Below, piece after piece: positions 63,772 through 64,000 of a DNA stretch of 64,000 nucleotides. The stretch's first letter is position 1, and each line of letters starts with the position of its first letter. The position numbers and the translations under genes are program-made. The stretch is taken from assembly GCA_963830485.1 (NCBI GenBank), contig CAWHNE010000010.1:12282-76281 (forward strand), given 5' to 3'. This DNA comes from CAIWHR01 sp963830485. GTDB taxonomy: Bacteria > Pseudomonadota > Gammaproteobacteria > Burkholderiales > Casimicrobiaceae. The notes under the pieces are model-generated. The model saw nothing but the letters and a program-made list of their open reading frames with translations, had not been told where the DNA came from and searched no databases.

Positions 63772-64000
63772 TCACCGCGCCACCGGCGTCTGGGACGGGG
63801 CGCCCGCGGGCGCAGGGGTGGGCGTCGGGGCGAGTTGGGACGGCGGGGCGAGCGGCGGCGCGGGGCGAACGCGATTGGCAGCCGGCGCGCCGGACGGCGG
63901 CGGTGCGGGCTTGGTCGCGAGCTCGCGCCGGGTTTCAGGCGGCAGCGTCTGGTACTCCTCCCACTTCTGCCGCACGTCCTGCTTCTTCTCCGGCGGCAGC
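63772..64000 (-). CDS. DUF3106-family protein (5' end outside window)
   Basis: The visible part starts LPPEKKQDVRQKWEEYQTLP, the DUF3106 repeat, then a Pro/Ala-rich tail to the stop at 63772. DUF3106 proteins are exported and carry several such helices. The start lies beyond base 64000. Confidence 0.8.
   Translation of the reverse strand, partial: LPPEKKQDVRQKWEEYQTLPPETRRELATKPAPPPSGAPAANRVRPAPPLAPPSQLAPTPTPAPAGAPSQTPVAR

Overview
The window looks like a piece of a high-GC betaproteobacterial chromosome (Burkholderiales or Nitrosomonadales-like, probably uncultured). Evidence: an exosortase H with its partner membrane protein, a betaproteobacterial-type proteasome homologue, a ccoI-ccoS-ccoNOQP-ccoGH order, an Fnr-type regulator, and a TonB system with two ExbD subunits. 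I saw no rRNA, tRNA or CRISPR. Many conserved genes in the first 27 kb (gspD, gspE, gspF, exbB, queG and the 2-oxoglutarate oxygenases) are broken by one-base shifts, often in G/C runs, with each protein continuing seamlessly in another frame. I read these as mostly assembly errors, not pseudogenes, and give such genes as single entries spanning the whole product.

Layout. 1-12.8 kb: an accessory island built round a large TonB-dependent receptor. It holds TPR-sulfotransferases, two tandem TPR-aspartyl/asparaginyl beta-hydroxylases, a TPR-2OG-Fe(II) oxygenase, a PKHD-type hydroxylase and a transglutaminase-like lipoprotein. This is the best candidate for an undescribed system. 13-17.7 kb: small secreted proteins and exbB-exbD-exbD-tonB, the energy source for such receptors. 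17.8-19.7 kb: an ECF sigma factor operon. 20-25 kb: gspD-gspE-gspF. 25-28.4 kb: a thioredoxin-fold protein, queG, tsaE and a cell-wall amidase. 28.4-29.9 kb: a MITE-like element and an iron-permease/cupredoxin pair behind a Fur box. 30-33.8 kb: an SGNH/MBOAT acyl-transfer pair, and diverging from it exosortase H with its partner. 33.7-47.7 kb: an ACT protein, an acyl-CoA synthetase, a PilZ-like protein, a MerR/LitR-type regulator, and a protein-quality and translation block (Hsp15, PaiB, Hsp33, proteasome homologue, GluQ, lytic transglycosylase, ProS). 47.3-60.1 kb: the cbb3 oxidase region (usp, ccoI, ccoS, ccoN, ccoO, ccoQ, ccoP, ccoG, ccoH, fnr and a SafE-like metal transporter), with Fnr-type boxes before ccoI/usp and before ccoN. 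60.2-64 kb: mixed genes ending with ppa, an RDD protein and a DUF3106 protein cut by the window edge.

How parts fit. The Fnr protein at 57.3-58.1 kb probably switches on the oxidase, its copper loading (CcoI, perhaps the SafE-like protein) and the universal stress protein at low oxygen. TonB/ExbBD would energise the receptor of the island. A family of GC-rich repeats sits directly behind stop codons at several places (13.7, 17.7, 38.9, 39.7 and 56.5-57.3 kb), and at 39.7 kb a gene start falls inside a repeat copy. Near 25.0 kb a different, palindromic repeat also supplies a gene start.
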